The notes under the pieces: model-generated
Databases searched by the model: none
Seen by the model: only the letters and a program-made list of their open reading frames with translations
What the model was told of the DNA's origin: nothing
NCBI RefSeq assembly: GCF_003938655.1
Contig: NZ_RJJT01000017.1
Span: 62,001-126,000 of the forward strand
DNA: 64,000 nucleotides
Direction of reading: 5' to 3'
Source: Rhizobium pisi
GTDB lineage: Bacteria; Pseudomonadota; Alphaproteobacteria; Rhizobiales; Rhizobiaceae
Part shown: positions 1 to 9,060 of the stretch, piece by piece
Numbering within the stretch: position 1 is the first letter of the stretch
Layout: each line of letters begins with the position of its first letter
Made by a program: the position numbers and the translations under genes

Positions 1-1
1 G

Positions 2-934
2 ACCGGTCCCGCCCATCTCGATACGATCACCTACAAGCTTGTCTCGGAACCTTCGCTGCGCGTTGCGGCAGTCCAGTCCGGCCAGGCCGACGTCGCCTAT
101 AACGCATCGCCTCAGGAACTCGAGTCCCTCAAGTCGGAAGGCCTCACGGTGGCCACGCCCCGCTATCTCGGCTTCGTCAACGGCTGGGCTGTTAACACCA
201 AGCTTGCCCCCTATGACGACGTGAAGGTCCGCCAGGCACTTCAGGCAGGCATCAATCGCCAGGAAATCATCGACACCGTCTATACGCCCGACTGGAAGCT
301 TGCGACGTCGTTCATCCAGAGCAACGTTCCGGGTGCGACCGACCAAAGCGCGCTCCTCGCCTACAATCCTGAAAAGGCGGAGAAGCTTCTCGACGAGGCA
401 GGCTGGAAGAAGGGAGCAGACGGCGTCCGCGTCAAGGATGGCAAGCCGCTGTTGCTGACGCTGAACTCGAACCCCTACCTCGCGACATCGAAATCGATCG
501 ACGAACTGATTTCGCAACAGCTCGGCAAGATCGGCTGGAAGGTCGATATCCGCGCCTATGACGTCGTCACTTACGGCCAGAAGGTGAAGTATGGCGGCGC
601 GGGAGTGCCGGCATATGAGGTGACGCGCTCCTTCATCGACGCCGGCACCGTCGCCGGCATTCTGACCAACGCCAACAATGGCGAGAACTGGTTTGCGCTC
701 GACGAGAGCGACAAGACCCTCAACGATCTACGCGACAAGATCGCTGGGGCTGGCTCCATCGAGGCTCGCAGGCCGCTTCTCGACGAGCTGCAGAAATACG
801 TCCTCGACCAGGGCTATTTCATTCCGCGAACGCAGATCGTCCAGCGCATTTACGTGCAGTCGCCCAAGCTCAAGGGCGAGGTCTACAACGGCGTCGCCTA
901 TGCCAGCTACTACACGGCCACGAAAAGCGAATAA
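2..934 (+). CDS. Peptide-type ABC transporter substrate-binding protein (5' end outside window)
   Basis: The reading frame is open from base 2, so the start lies upstream and about 310 C-terminal residues are visible. The sequence resembles family 5 extracellular solute-binding proteins (DppA/OppA type), which deliver oligopeptides, nickel or other small ligands to a membrane complex in the periplasm. The visible part has the lobe that reads SGQADVAYNA near its beginning and the later stretch of alternating short helices typical of lobe II; no signal peptide can be seen because the N-terminus is missing. It lies 37 bp before two permease genes and an ATPase gene of the same importer class. 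The neighbouring flavin monooxygenases suggest that the ligand is an oxidisable organosulfur or similar compound; that is inference. Confidence 0.88.
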   Translation, partial: TGPAHLDTITYKLVSEPSLRVAAVQSGQADVAYNASPQELESLKSEGLTVATPRYLGFVNGWAVNTKLAPYDDVKVRQALQAGINRQEIIDTVYTPDWKLATSFIQSNVPGATDQSALLAYNPEKAEKLLDEAGWKKGADGVRVKDGKPLLLTLNSNPYLATSKSIDELISQQLGKIGWKVDIRAYDVVTYGQKVKYGGAGVPAYEVTRSFIDAGTVAGILTNANNGENWFALDESDKTLNDLRDKIAGAGSIEARRPLLDELQKYVLDQGYFIPRTQIVQRIYVQSPKLKGEVYNGVAYASYYTATKSE

Positions 935-971
935 CCCGCAATTCAACCGAGCAACGTAAGAAGGTGACGGC

Positions 972-1982
972 ATGAGCAAAGCCTACCTCAACTACGCCGC
1001 AAAACGCCTCGTACAGGCGATCGTCGTGATCCTGCTGGCTTATGTCTTCACCTTCATCGTCGTCAGCATCCTGCCCGGCGACCCGATCACCAATGTCCTG
1101 AACAACCCGCAGAACGGCTTCACGCCGGATGAGATCAAGGAGATCATCGCTGCGCAGGGACTGGACAAACCGATCCCCGTGCAGCTCTGGAACGCCTTTT
1201 CCGGCTTCGTGACCGGCGATCTCGGCCTGTCCATGCGGACCAACAGGCCGGTGGCGACGCTGATCGGCGAGGTTCTGCCATCGACGCTCGTGCTTGCCTC
1301 GGCGGGCCTCGCGGTTGCACTTTTCTTGGCAGCGATCATCGCTTACGGCACACAATTTCTGCCCAGGCGGTTCGGCCAGGGCCTGCTGCGCGGCGTCCCC
1401 TCGCTGTTCCTGTCGGTTCCGAACTTCGTGATCGGGTTGGTGCTGATCCACCTCTTCGGTTTCCAGCTTGGCGTCTTTCGCGTCATCGAGCCCGACAGTT
1501 TCTGGGCAACGCTTTTTGCAGCGATCGCCCTCGGCATTCCGATCTCCGCGCAGATTGCCGAAGTCCTGATTGCCAATCTCGACCATGAGTCCGGCCAGGA
1601 CTACGCCGCCGTCGCACGCGGCCGAGGGCTTGGTCAGATGCGGCTCTTCGTCATGCACCTGCTGAAGCCTTCATCGCTGCCGGTCATCACCGTCGTCGCT
1701 CTGACGATTGGCGAGTTGCTCGGCGGATCGCTAATCACCGAGACGGTGTTTGGCCGGAACGGGCTTGGCAGCCTGGTGCAGCGGTCCGTCAGCACTCAGG
1801 ACCTGCCGGTTCTACAGGCGGTCGTTTCGCTCGCCGCGGTGGTTTTCGTGGTCGTCAACTTGATCGCCGACCTGACCTATCCGCTGCTCGATCCCCGCGT
1901 AAAACTTCTTGGCACGCAGCACCGTCGCCCCACGACCGCTGATGACAGCTCTCTCCCCATCTCCAAGGCGGTGACCCCATGA
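972..1982 (+). CDS. ABC transporter permease, DppB/OppB type
   Basis: This 336-residue inner-membrane protein has the layout of the first permease of peptide-type importers. A membrane helix lies near residues 14-35, followed by a long periplasmic loop and further helices. The cytoplasmic EAA-type loop lies near residues 207-225 (HESGQDYAAVARGRGLG), where the ATPase docks. The C-terminal LTYPLLDPRV (301-310) is typical of the family. The start is the ATG after an AAGGTGA ribosome-binding sequence. It overlaps the next permease by ATGA, which points to translational coupling in one operon with the binding protein upstream. Confidence 0.92.
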   Translation: MSKAYLNYAAKRLVQAIVVILLAYVFTFIVVSILPGDPITNVLNNPQNGFTPDEIKEIIAAQGLDKPIPVQLWNAFSGFVTGDLGLSMRTNRPVATLIGEVLPSTLVLASAGLAVALFLAAIIAYGTQFLPRRFGQGLLRGVPSLFLSVPNFVIGLVLIHLFGFQLGVFRVIEPDSFWATLFAAIALGIPISAQIAEVLIANLDHESGQDYAAVARGRGLGQMRLFVMHLLKPSSLPVITVVALTIGELLGGSLITETVFGRNGLGSLVQRSVSTQDLPVLQAVVSLAAVVFVVVNLIADLTYPLLDPRVKLLGTQHRRPTTADDSSLPISKAVTP

Positions 1983-2824
1983 CGCTCGCCTCTCTTTCTT
2001 CCACGCCCACGACACTGGTCGGCCGTCTGACGGGGCTGCGTGTGCCGCCGGTCGTCATCCTCTCGTTCCTGATCGTCACTCTGGCGATCGCCTGGTCCTT
2101 GGCCCCTGGCCTGTTCACCGGCTACGATCCGGTGAACGGCACCCCCGCCCAGAAATTGCTCGGCCCAAGTGCAGCGCACTGGTTCGGCACCGATCATCTC
2201 GGCCGTGACCTCTACGCACGCGTCGTCTATGGCACGGCCTCATCGGTAGCCAGCGCGCTGATCGCGGTCGTGATCGGCGTTGTCGCCGGGGGAATTATCG
2301 GACTGCTGGCCGGCTTCTTCGGCGGCTGGGTGGACACGGTCTTTGCCCGCCTCGTCGATGTCTTGCTGGCAATCCCCAAATTCCTGCTGGCAGTGATCGT
2401 CGTCACCGCAATCGGTTTCGACACGACGAATGCGGCAATCGCAACAGGCGTCTCCGCCGTTGCCCTTTTTGCCCGGGTGATGCGCTCCGAAGTCATCAAG
2501 ACGAGGCAGGCGACATTCGTCGAATCGTCCTTCCTGCTCGGTGGATCGCGCTGGCATATTCTGTGGCGCCACGTGCTTCCGAACGCATCGCGATCGGTGC
2601 TTCCGCTCGCCGTCCTGCAGTTCGGCGATTCCATTCTGGTGATCGCCAGTCTTGCCTTCCTTGGCTACGGCGACCCGCCGCCTGCTTCCGATTGGGGCCT
2701 GCTGATCTCGATCGGCAAGGATTACCTCAAATGGCCCTGGCTGGTTTACGCCCCGGCCCTCGTCACGATCGCAACCGTTCTCTCTGTAAACAGGATCAGC
2801 CGATGGCTCCGCAAGACAGACTGA
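1979..2824 (+). CDS. ABC transporter permease, DppC/OppC type
   Basis: This 281-residue protein is the second membrane subunit of the peptide-type importer. It has an N-terminal membrane helix near residues 25-43 and the family motif GTDHLGRD at residues 70-77, followed by a block of hydrophobic helices that forms the transport domain. It starts within the stop codon of the preceding permease (ATGA overlap), and its last 22 bases overlap the start of the ATPase gene. The tight packing indicates co-transcription and equal dosage of the two permeases, which would form the heterodimeric channel. Confidence 0.92.
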   Translation: MTLASLSSTPTTLVGRLTGLRVPPVVILSFLIVTLAIAWSLAPGLFTGYDPVNGTPAQKLLGPSAAHWFGTDHLGRDLYARVVYGTASSVASALIAVVIGVVAGGIIGLLAGFFGGWVDTVFARLVDVLLAIPKFLLAVIVVTAIGFDTTNAAIATGVSAVALFARVMRSEVIKTRQATFVESSFLLGGSRWHILWRHVLPNASRSVLPLAVLQFGDSILVIASLAFLGYGDPPPASDWGLLISIGKDYLKWPWLVYAPALVTIATVLSVNRISRWLRKTD

Positions 2825-4506
2825 CCACGTTTTTGAATCGCCCATCGTCCCCGTTGCTGCGGGCCGAAGGATTGTCGGTGGCCTATGGCACCCACAGGGT
2901 CGTGACCAATGTCGGCTTCGAGCTTGGACGCGGCAAAAGTCTCGCGCTGATCGGCGAATCCGGATCGGGCAAATCGACCATCGCCCGCGCCGTCCTGCGG
3001 CTGCTTCCCACAACGGGACACGCCACCGGCCGCGTCGAATTCGACGGCCAGGAGCTTCTGGCGCTTCCCGAGCGACGCTTCCGTCCATTCAGGGGACGCA
3101 GGATCGGCTTCGTGCCGCAGGATCCGGGCAACTCCCTGAACCCGGTTCGCACCGTCGGCGCGCAGGCAATGGAAGCTGCCGCACTTCTTGACGAACCGGA
3201 CAAGGCGCTTCGCAAGGCACTTGTCCTGGAGACATTCGCGCAGGTCGGGCTCGACAATCCGCAGCGTGTCTACGACTCCTATCCGCATCAACTTTCAGGC
3301 GGGATGCTCCAGCGCGTTCTGATCGGGCTCGCCGTTCTGCCGCGGCCGTCGCTGCTGGTCGCAGACGAGCCGACCTCCGCACTCGATGTGACGATCCAGA
3401 AGCGCATTCTCGACCTTTTGTCGAAGCTGCAGGAGGAGCTGAAAATCAGCCTTCTCCTGATCACCCATGACCTGGCGATCGCAGCCGAGCGCGCGGATTC
3501 CATTGTGGTTCTCAAGGACGGCGCCATCCAGGAATCCGGAAACACCGCTACGGTATTCTCCGCCCCTTCCTCGTCCTACGCCAGAAAACTGCATGGCGAT
3601 GTGCCAGCCCTCAACCCGGACCGGTACCGGCCATTGCGGGAGCCTGGTTTCCGGCACCTCAGCGCCAACCGCGAAAAGACACCGAAGATCGAGGTCAGCG
3701 GCGTAACGAAGAACTTCACCGTCGACGGCAAGGTTCTGACCGCCGTCAACGACGTCTCCTTTGACGTTCAGGCGGGAACGACGCATGCGCTGGTCGGGGA
3801 GTCCGGATCCGGAAAGACAACGGCAATCCGGCTTCTGCTCGGCCTGGAGCAACCCGACACCGGAAAGATCGCCGTTGGCGGCGAACAGGTGAACGGTCGG
3901 TCCCCCGAGCAGCTTCGCTCTGTCTGGCGGCACCTGCAGCTTGTCTATCAGAACCCGTTCACATCCCTCGACCCGACCTGGAACGTCGAGAAAATCGTGC
4001 GCGAGCCGCTGGACCGCTTCAAGATCGGGACACATCAGGAGCGGGCACTCGCGGTGCGCAAAGCGTTCGCAGATGTCGGGCTGGGGGAGCATCTCTTGTC
4101 CCGCAAGCCCGCCGCCTTGTCTGGGGGCCAGCGCCAGCGCGTTGCCATTGCCCGGTCGCTTGTCCTGAAACCCGATGTGATCGTGCTTGACGAGCCTACC
4201 TCGGCGCTCGACGTCAGCGTTCAGGCCGATATCGTCGAAGTGCTGCTGTCGCTGCAGGTCAAGCTCGGGCTCACCTATATCTTCGTGTCGCATGATCTGG
4301 CGCTGGTGCGCCAGTTTGCCCACACCGTCTCGGTCATGCAGCGCGGCAGCATTGTCGAGCACGGTACTGTCGGAGAGATCTTCGACACGCCCCGCCAGCC
4401 CTATACCCGTTCGCTGCTGGAATCGATCCCGTCAGGGGCCGCGCGTTTTGCGCGAACCCAGCCCCTGCAGCAGCGGCAGATCTTCAATGAGGAAAAGATC
4501 GCATGA
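2803..4506 (+). CDS. ABC transporter ATPase, fused double-domain (DppD-DppF type)
   Basis: This 567-residue protein carries two complete nucleotide-binding domains in one chain, where many systems use separate DppD and DppF subunits. Domain 1 has Walker A GESGSGKST (51-59), signature LSGGM (164-168) and Walker B LLVADE (184-189). Domain 2 has Walker A GESGSGKTT (332-340), signature LSGGQRQ (439-445) and Walker B VIVLDE (459-464). I chose the ATG at 2803 because homologous sequence begins there; the frame is open further upstream inside the permease gene, but that part reads as the permease in another frame. The protein would power the importer encoded just upstream. Confidence 0.92.
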   Translation: MAPQDRLTTFLNRPSSPLLRAEGLSVAYGTHRVVTNVGFELGRGKSLALIGESGSGKSTIARAVLRLLPTTGHATGRVEFDGQELLALPERRFRPFRGRRIGFVPQDPGNSLNPVRTVGAQAMEAAALLDEPDKALRKALVLETFAQVGLDNPQRVYDSYPHQLSGGMLQRVLIGLAVLPRPSLLVADEPTSALDVTIQKRILDLLSKLQEELKISLLLITHDLAIAAERADSIVVLKDGAIQESGNTATVFSAPSSSYARKLHGDVPALNPDRYRPLREPGFRHLSANREKTPKIEVSGVTKNFTVDGKVLTAVNDVSFDVQAGTTHALVGESGSGKTTAIRLLLGLEQPDTGKIAVGGEQVNGRSPEQLRSVWRHLQLVYQNPFTSLDPTWNVEKIVREPLDRFKIGTHQERALAVRKAFADVGLGEHLLSRKPAALSGGQRQRVAIARSLVLKPDVIVLDEPTSALDVSVQADIVEVLLSLQVKLGLTYIFVSHDLALVRQFAHTVSVMQRGSIVEHGTVGEIFDTPRQPYTRSLLESIPSGAARFARTQPLQQRQIFNEEKIA

Positions 4507-5594
4507 CCGCCGTCGCCACCGCCCCGGCACCGTCCGCGTCATTCCGTCCGAAGAAGCGGCTCGGGTTCAACACGCGCGTCTCGTTCAACGATGACACCGG
4601 CCCAGCCCATGGCTTGTGGGAAGGCATCGAGCTTTTCAAGGCGGCCGAACGTCTGGGCTACCAGTCAGGCTGGGCCTATCAGCGGCATTTCGACCACTAT
4701 CTATCCTCGCCACTGCCCTTCTTTGCCGCGGCAGGTCAGCATACCAGCCATATCATGCTCGGCTCGGCCGTCATTCCGATGCGCTATCAGGACCCCATTC
4801 TGCTGGCGGAAGCCGCAGGCACGACCGACCTCCTGATCGGCGGCAGATTGGAACTGGCGATCTCGACCGGCTCGAACGCAGCCTTCGATGCCGTCTTCGG
4901 CACGGTCGAAACCGACGCCAGGACGGAAGCCAAGCGCCGTCAGGCGCGTTTTCTGTCCGCGATCTCGGGCGAGGTTCTGCACACCGTCGCAAAGCCCGGC
5001 CAGGCTGTCGTGGAAGGCAGCCAACTGAGGGTAACGCCGCACAGTCCGACTCTTCGCTCGCGCATCCGCCAAGGTTCCGCCAGCCTCGGGTCAGCGATCC
5101 AGGCCGCCGAACTCGGCATCGGGCTGATCGCCGGAACCGTACAGCACGATCACGCCCAGGGTGAGAGCTTCGGAAGCTATCAGGCCCGTTGTATCGAGGC
5201 TTTCCGGGCCATCTGGCGAAAGCAGCGGACAAGCGAGCCGCCGCCTGTCGCTGTGGCGGCCTCGGTCCTGGTCGGCACGACGCCAGAGCTTCGCGAAAAA
5301 TATGCAGCCTATGATCTCGAGCGACGTACCCAGGGCATCGCCGCATCGCGGCCGAAGGGCGCGCTCGAACCGAACTCGCGGACCAACCAGCCGCCGGGAA
5401 GCCAGATCTCGCCGGTCTTTCACGGCACACCGGACCAGGTAATCGAAGCAGTGCTCAGTGATCCCGGGCTGGCAGCGGCCGACGAGATCGTTCTCTTCCT
5501 GCCGCCGGCCTTCGGCCTCGCTGAAAATATCCATCTGCTGACCGACCTCGCCGGGACCGTCGCCCCGAGCCTTGGCTGGTTGCCGGATTGGTAA
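4503..5594 (+). CDS. LLM-class flavin-dependent oxidoreductase
   Basis: This 363-residue protein resembles bacterial luciferase-like monooxygenases, TIM-barrel enzymes that use reduced FMN and oxygen to attack sulfonates, sulfides, aldehydes or amines. Seen features are the early strand KRLGFNTRVSF, the helix GLWEGIELFKAAERLGY and the segment LGSAVIPMRYQDPILLAEAAGTTD, which corresponds to the conserved barrel core. It overlaps the ATPase stop by ATGA, so the enzyme is produced from the importer operon. This arrangement suggests the imported compound is its substrate. It needs reduced FMN, which the reductase encoded at 9061 could supply. The exact substrate cannot be read from the sequence. 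Confidence 0.85.
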   Translation: MTAVATAPAPSASFRPKKRLGFNTRVSFNDDTGPAHGLWEGIELFKAAERLGYQSGWAYQRHFDHYLSSPLPFFAAAGQHTSHIMLGSAVIPMRYQDPILLAEAAGTTDLLIGGRLELAISTGSNAAFDAVFGTVETDARTEAKRRQARFLSAISGEVLHTVAKPGQAVVEGSQLRVTPHSPTLRSRIRQGSASLGSAIQAAELGIGLIAGTVQHDHAQGESFGSYQARCIEAFRAIWRKQRTSEPPPVAVAASVLVGTTPELREKYAAYDLERRTQGIAASRPKGALEPNSRTNQPPGSQISPVFHGTPDQVIEAVLSDPGLAAADEIVLFLPPAFGLAENIHLLTDLAGTVAPSLGWLPDW

Positions 5595-5736
5595 AACCTC
5601 CGCTGGAATTTTAAACGCCGGTCGCCCTCAGTTAGAGATATTTTCTATAGTTTCAGTGTAAATAGAAAGACCTGTCTTCCTTAGCCTTTGTCTGCCGCCT
5701 AAATTTCGACCACCATCGACAATTAGAGGAGCTCCC

Positions 5737-6840
5737 ATGACCGCGGAATTCATCAGCGTCAGCTTTCCCAACGCCTCGAACGACCTCAATCCCATCCCGG
5801 ACGCTCCGGTCGATCCCCGCTATCTCGAGCGCTATTCGCGCGCCCTCGATGACTACGGCTTCAACTATACGCTGATCCCCTACTCGTCGTCGTCCTTTGA
5901 CCCCTTTACCCTTGGCGCTACCGTTCTGGCGCATACGAAGAACATCAAGATCATCGTCGCGCTGCGGCCTAATACCGTCTACCCGACGGTTGCTGCCAAA
6001 TCGCTTGCCACGCTTGACCAGTTGAGCGGCGGCCGTGTCGTCGTCCACTTCATTGCCGGCGGCAGCGACGAGGAGCAGGCGCGCGAGGGCGACTTCCTCA
6101 ACAAGGAACAGCGCTACGAGCGGCAGGAAGAATATATTCGTATCCTGCGCCTCGCATGGACCTCGACCGAGCCCTTCGATTTCGATGGCAAATACTACCA
6201 GTTCAAGCAGTTCCGCAGCGCAGTGCGCCCCACGAATGGCACCATCCCCATCTCGGTCGGCGGGTCGTCGGATGCCGCCTACCGGATCGGGGGCTCGCTC
6301 GGCGACATCTTCGGGCTGTGGGGCGAGCCACTAGCGGAAACCAGGCAGCAGATCGAACGCATCTACGCCGAGGCGGCTAAGGCAGGCAGGACGGACCGGC
6401 CGCGGATCTGGGTGACGTTCCGCCCGATCGTCGCGGAAACCGACGAACTGGCCTGGGAGAAGGCCCACCGAGTGCTCGACCGTCTCAAGGACAACAGGGA
6501 AAGGGGCCTTCATCGCGCGCCGCCATCCGCCCCGCGCCCCGCCAATGTCGGATCGCAGCGCCTCCTTGATATCGCCGCGCGTGGCGACGTCCACGATCGC
6601 GCCCTCTGGTATCCGACGGTCACGGCGACCAATGCCTCCGGCGCCACGACCGCGCTCGTCGGATCACCGCGGACGATTGCCGATTCAATCCTCGACTATA
6701 TCGATCTCGGTGCCGACCTGATCTCCATCCGCGGCTATGACAATTTCAACGATGCCGTCGACTACGGCCGCTATATCCTGCCGCTGGTGCGCGAGGGCAT
6801 ACGCGAGCGGGAAGAGGCAAAGAAGAAGGCCGCAGCCTGA
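5737..6840 (+). CDS. LLM-class flavin-dependent monooxygenase, SsuD-like
   Basis: This 367-residue protein resembles alkanesulfonate monooxygenase SsuD and its relatives, which cleave a C-S bond with reduced FMN and oxygen and release sulfite. The conserved core is readable: ALRPNTVYPTVAAKSLATLD, then LSGGRVVVHFIAGG, then a QEEYIRILRLAW helix, and SVGGSSDAAYRIGG further on. It starts after a GAGGAGCT ribosome-binding sequence, 142 bp beyond the first monooxygenase, so it may have its own promoter in the AT-rich gap. Its stop overlaps the next start (TGATG). The presence of two different members in one operon suggests two successive oxidations or two substrates; that is inference. Confidence 0.88.
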   Translation: MTAEFISVSFPNASNDLNPIPDAPVDPRYLERYSRALDDYGFNYTLIPYSSSSFDPFTLGATVLAHTKNIKIIVALRPNTVYPTVAAKSLATLDQLSGGRVVVHFIAGGSDEEQAREGDFLNKEQRYERQEEYIRILRLAWTSTEPFDFDGKYYQFKQFRSAVRPTNGTIPISVGGSSDAAYRIGGSLGDIFGLWGEPLAETRQQIERIYAEAAKAGRTDRPRIWVTFRPIVAETDELAWEKAHRVLDRLKDNRERGLHRAPPSAPRPANVGSQRLLDIAARGDVHDRALWYPTVTATNASGATTALVGSPRTIADSILDYIDLGADLISIRGYDNFNDAVDYGRYILPLVREGIREREEAKKKAAA

Positions 6841-8036
6841 TGATCGCGCGCGACACAGCTTTCGATCCAAGCCTGCTGAGCGCCACGACGCGCGCGCTTG
6901 CGGACGCAGCTCCCGAGGCGGACCGGACGGGGGATTTTCCCTGGACGGGCATCCGTGCGGTTCATCAAAGCGGCCTGCTCGAAAGCACTGTCGCGACGAG
7001 ATATGGCGGCGCCGGCGCAAGCCTCCACGAGGCCGCGACGATCCTTGCAGCCCTCGGACGGGGTGATCCGTCGGTCGCACTGATCAGCGCGATGACGATC
7101 TTCAGCCACCTCGGTCAGGCAACGAAGAGCCATTGGCCCGAGGACCTCTACAAACGCCTGATTAAACAGGCCAAGCAGCATCCACTGCTGCTCAACGCCG
7201 CGCGTGTCGAACCGGAACTCGGGTCGCCCGCCCGCGGCGGCCTGCCGGCAACGGTTGCCCGCCGTGCCGCATCGGGCTGGTCGATCACCGGCCGCAAGCG
7301 GTTCGTCACAGGCGCACACGGTCTGACCCATTTTCTCGTCTGGGCGCACACCGATGAAACGTCGGCCCGGGTGGGAACATTCGTCGTTCCAAACAAGCTC
7401 CCGGGCATTCGCGTCATCGAAAACTGGAAGAGCCTTGGCATGCGAGCCTCAGGCTCCCATGATGTCGAATACACCGACGTGGAAATCCCGCTGGAAAATG
7501 TCATCGATCTGGTCGATCCATCCGTTGCACAGCAGGACAACCGCGCCCATGCGGCGATCACGCTGGCGCTGACCGCGCTCTATCTTGGGGTGGCTGAAGC
7601 CGCTCAGGAGGCGTTCATCCGCTTTGCTCACGAGCGCGTTCCAACCAACCTTGGCCATCCGATTGCCCGCACGGAACGCTTCGTGACACTTTCCGGCGAA
7701 ATCGACCTCCTCGTCTCCGGTGCCCGGCAGATCATTTTCGATGCCCTGAAGGACAAGCAAGCCGAGGCCGAAAAGCACATTCGGGCCCGGCTGCTTGCCG
7801 GCCGGCAGCTGCGCGACGCGGTGCAGATCGCCGTTCGCGGCATCGGCAATCCCGGCCTCGGGAACGAACTGGGGCTCGAGCGCCATTTCCGGGACATTCA
7901 GTCAGTGCTCGTCCATGCCCCGCAGGAAGACACGTCCATTTCCGTTCTCGGGCGCGCCGCCTTTGAACGTTGGAAGAGCGAAAAGGACACGCCATTGGCT
8001 CCTCCGGTCAATCTCACCGTATTGAAGACGGCCTGA
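6840..8036 (+). CDS. Acyl-CoA dehydrogenase-family flavoprotein (DszC/SfnB-like)
   Basis: This 398-residue protein has the acyl-CoA dehydrogenase fold: an N-terminal helical domain, a middle beta domain with the conserved GWSITGRKRFVTGA and VIENWKSLGMRASGSHDV segments, and a C-terminal helical domain. The family includes true dehydrogenases as well as flavin monooxygenases such as DszC and the sulfur-acquisition protein SfnB. The genes around it favour the monooxygenase branch, which also takes reduced flavin from a separate reductase. It overlaps the SsuD-like gene by one base and lies directly before the ketopantoate-reductase-like gene. I cannot decide the substrate; I am confident only about the superfamily. 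Confidence 0.83.
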   Translation: MIARDTAFDPSLLSATTRALADAAPEADRTGDFPWTGIRAVHQSGLLESTVATRYGGAGASLHEAATILAALGRGDPSVALISAMTIFSHLGQATKSHWPEDLYKRLIKQAKQHPLLLNAARVEPELGSPARGGLPATVARRAASGWSITGRKRFVTGAHGLTHFLVWAHTDETSARVGTFVVPNKLPGIRVIENWKSLGMRASGSHDVEYTDVEIPLENVIDLVDPSVAQQDNRAHAAITLALTALYLGVAEAAQEAFIRFAHERVPTNLGHPIARTERFVTLSGEIDLLVSGARQIIFDALKDKQAEAEKHIRARLLAGRQLRDAVQIAVRGIGNPGLGNELGLERHFRDIQSVLVHAPQEDTSISVLGRAAFERWKSEKDTPLAPPVNLTVLKTA

Positions 8037-8038
8037 TC

Positions 8039-9022
8039 ATGACACGCTACATCATCATCGGTGCCGGCGCAGTCGGCGCGAGCCTCGCGGCCGAGTTCGA
8101 AACGCATGGCATCCCCTATGTGCTCGTTGGGCGCGGCGCCCAGATTGCCCATATCGCCGCTCACGGTCTCTCGTATCGCCGGCCGGGCGGACACCGTGTG
8201 CTCCGGCTCAACACCGCCGACACGGCCGCGCCACCGGCGCTTCAGCCGGATGATATTCTGGTCCTTGCGGTCAAGGCGCAGGATGTCGAGTCGGCCACGG
8301 AATTCTGGGCCTGGCGGCAGGTCGAGGGTGCAGGCTTTGCATCAGAACTGCCTCTCGTGACGCTGCAAAATGGGCTGGCTGCGGAAGACATCGCGCTGCG
8401 GCGTTTCGATCGTGTTTATGCGGCCAGCATTCGTATTCCGGCGCGCTACACCGTCACCGGCGAGGTCGTCGTCGGGGGCGAGCCGAATGTCGGCATCGTC
8501 GCCCTGGGACGCTACCCCGAAGGGCTCGACCACAGGGCTTTGTCGATTGTCGCGGATCTTGCAAAGGCGGGTTATCTTGTCGAAGCGCGCCCCGACATCC
8601 GGCGATGGAAGGCAGCCAAGCTGGAACACAACGTCACCAATGCGGTCGAGCTTTTCGCAGGCGCTCCCGAGCTCCGCTCAAAGGCCGCAGCCGGCCTGGC
8701 GCAAGAGGCACGCGCTGTTCTCATTGCCGCCGGCTATGATCCAGCTGCACCTTCGGAGTGGAAGATCGACATCTCTTCCTGGCGCGTCGCACCAGAGAGC
8801 GGCATCAAGCCCGGCCAACAATCGACTTGGCAAAGCTTCACCCGTGGCACCACAAGTGAGGTCGACTATCTCAACGGCGAGATTGTCAGGCTCGCCCGTA
8901 TCTACGGCATCGCAGCTCCTCTCAATGCAGCCTTTCAACAGGCCGCGGCAAGGCTTGCGCTAGAAGGCCGGCAGCCGGGCACGAGGGATATCGCCGAAAT
9001 CGTTGGCGGTATTGCCGGTTAA
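8039..9022 (+). CDS. Ketopantoate reductase (ApbA/PanE) family dehydrogenase
   Basis: This 327-residue protein begins with a Rossmann nucleotide-binding motif, IIGAGAVGASLA (residues 5-16). It continues with the ketopantoate reductase pattern, including a conserved Lys in LAVKAQD and the KLEHNVTNAVE helix segment of the C-terminal domain. The classical enzyme reduces 2-dehydropantoate with NADPH in coenzyme A synthesis, but many members in catabolic clusters reduce or oxidise other keto or hydroxy acids. I use the ATG at 8039, two bases after the previous stop. Its place in a flavin-oxygenase operon argues for a catabolic role and not pantothenate synthesis; that is inference from context. 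Confidence 0.8.
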   Translation: MTRYIIIGAGAVGASLAAEFETHGIPYVLVGRGAQIAHIAAHGLSYRRPGGHRVLRLNTADTAAPPALQPDDILVLAVKAQDVESATEFWAWRQVEGAGFASELPLVTLQNGLAAEDIALRRFDRVYAASIRIPARYTVTGEVVVGGEPNVGIVALGRYPEGLDHRALSIVADLAKAGYLVEARPDIRRWKAAKLEHNVTNAVELFAGAPELRSKAAAGLAQEARAVLIAAGYDPAAPSEWKIDISSWRVAPESGIKPGQQSTWQSFTRGTTSEVDYLNGEIVRLARIYGIAAPLNAAFQQAAARLALEGRQPGTRDIAEIVGGIAG

Positions 9023-9060
9023 GTTAGATGCAGTTTTGTAACGGGATTGAGAGGAAAGAC

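Noticed and set aside
870..1658. Minus-strand open frame opposite the first permease
   Set aside because: Polar, low-similarity reading antisense to a clear DppB-type permease; typical high-GC shadow.
3295..4362. Minus-strand open frame of 355 codons opposite the fused ATPase
   Set aside because: Antisense shadow of the ATPase; no ribosome-binding site or family motif.
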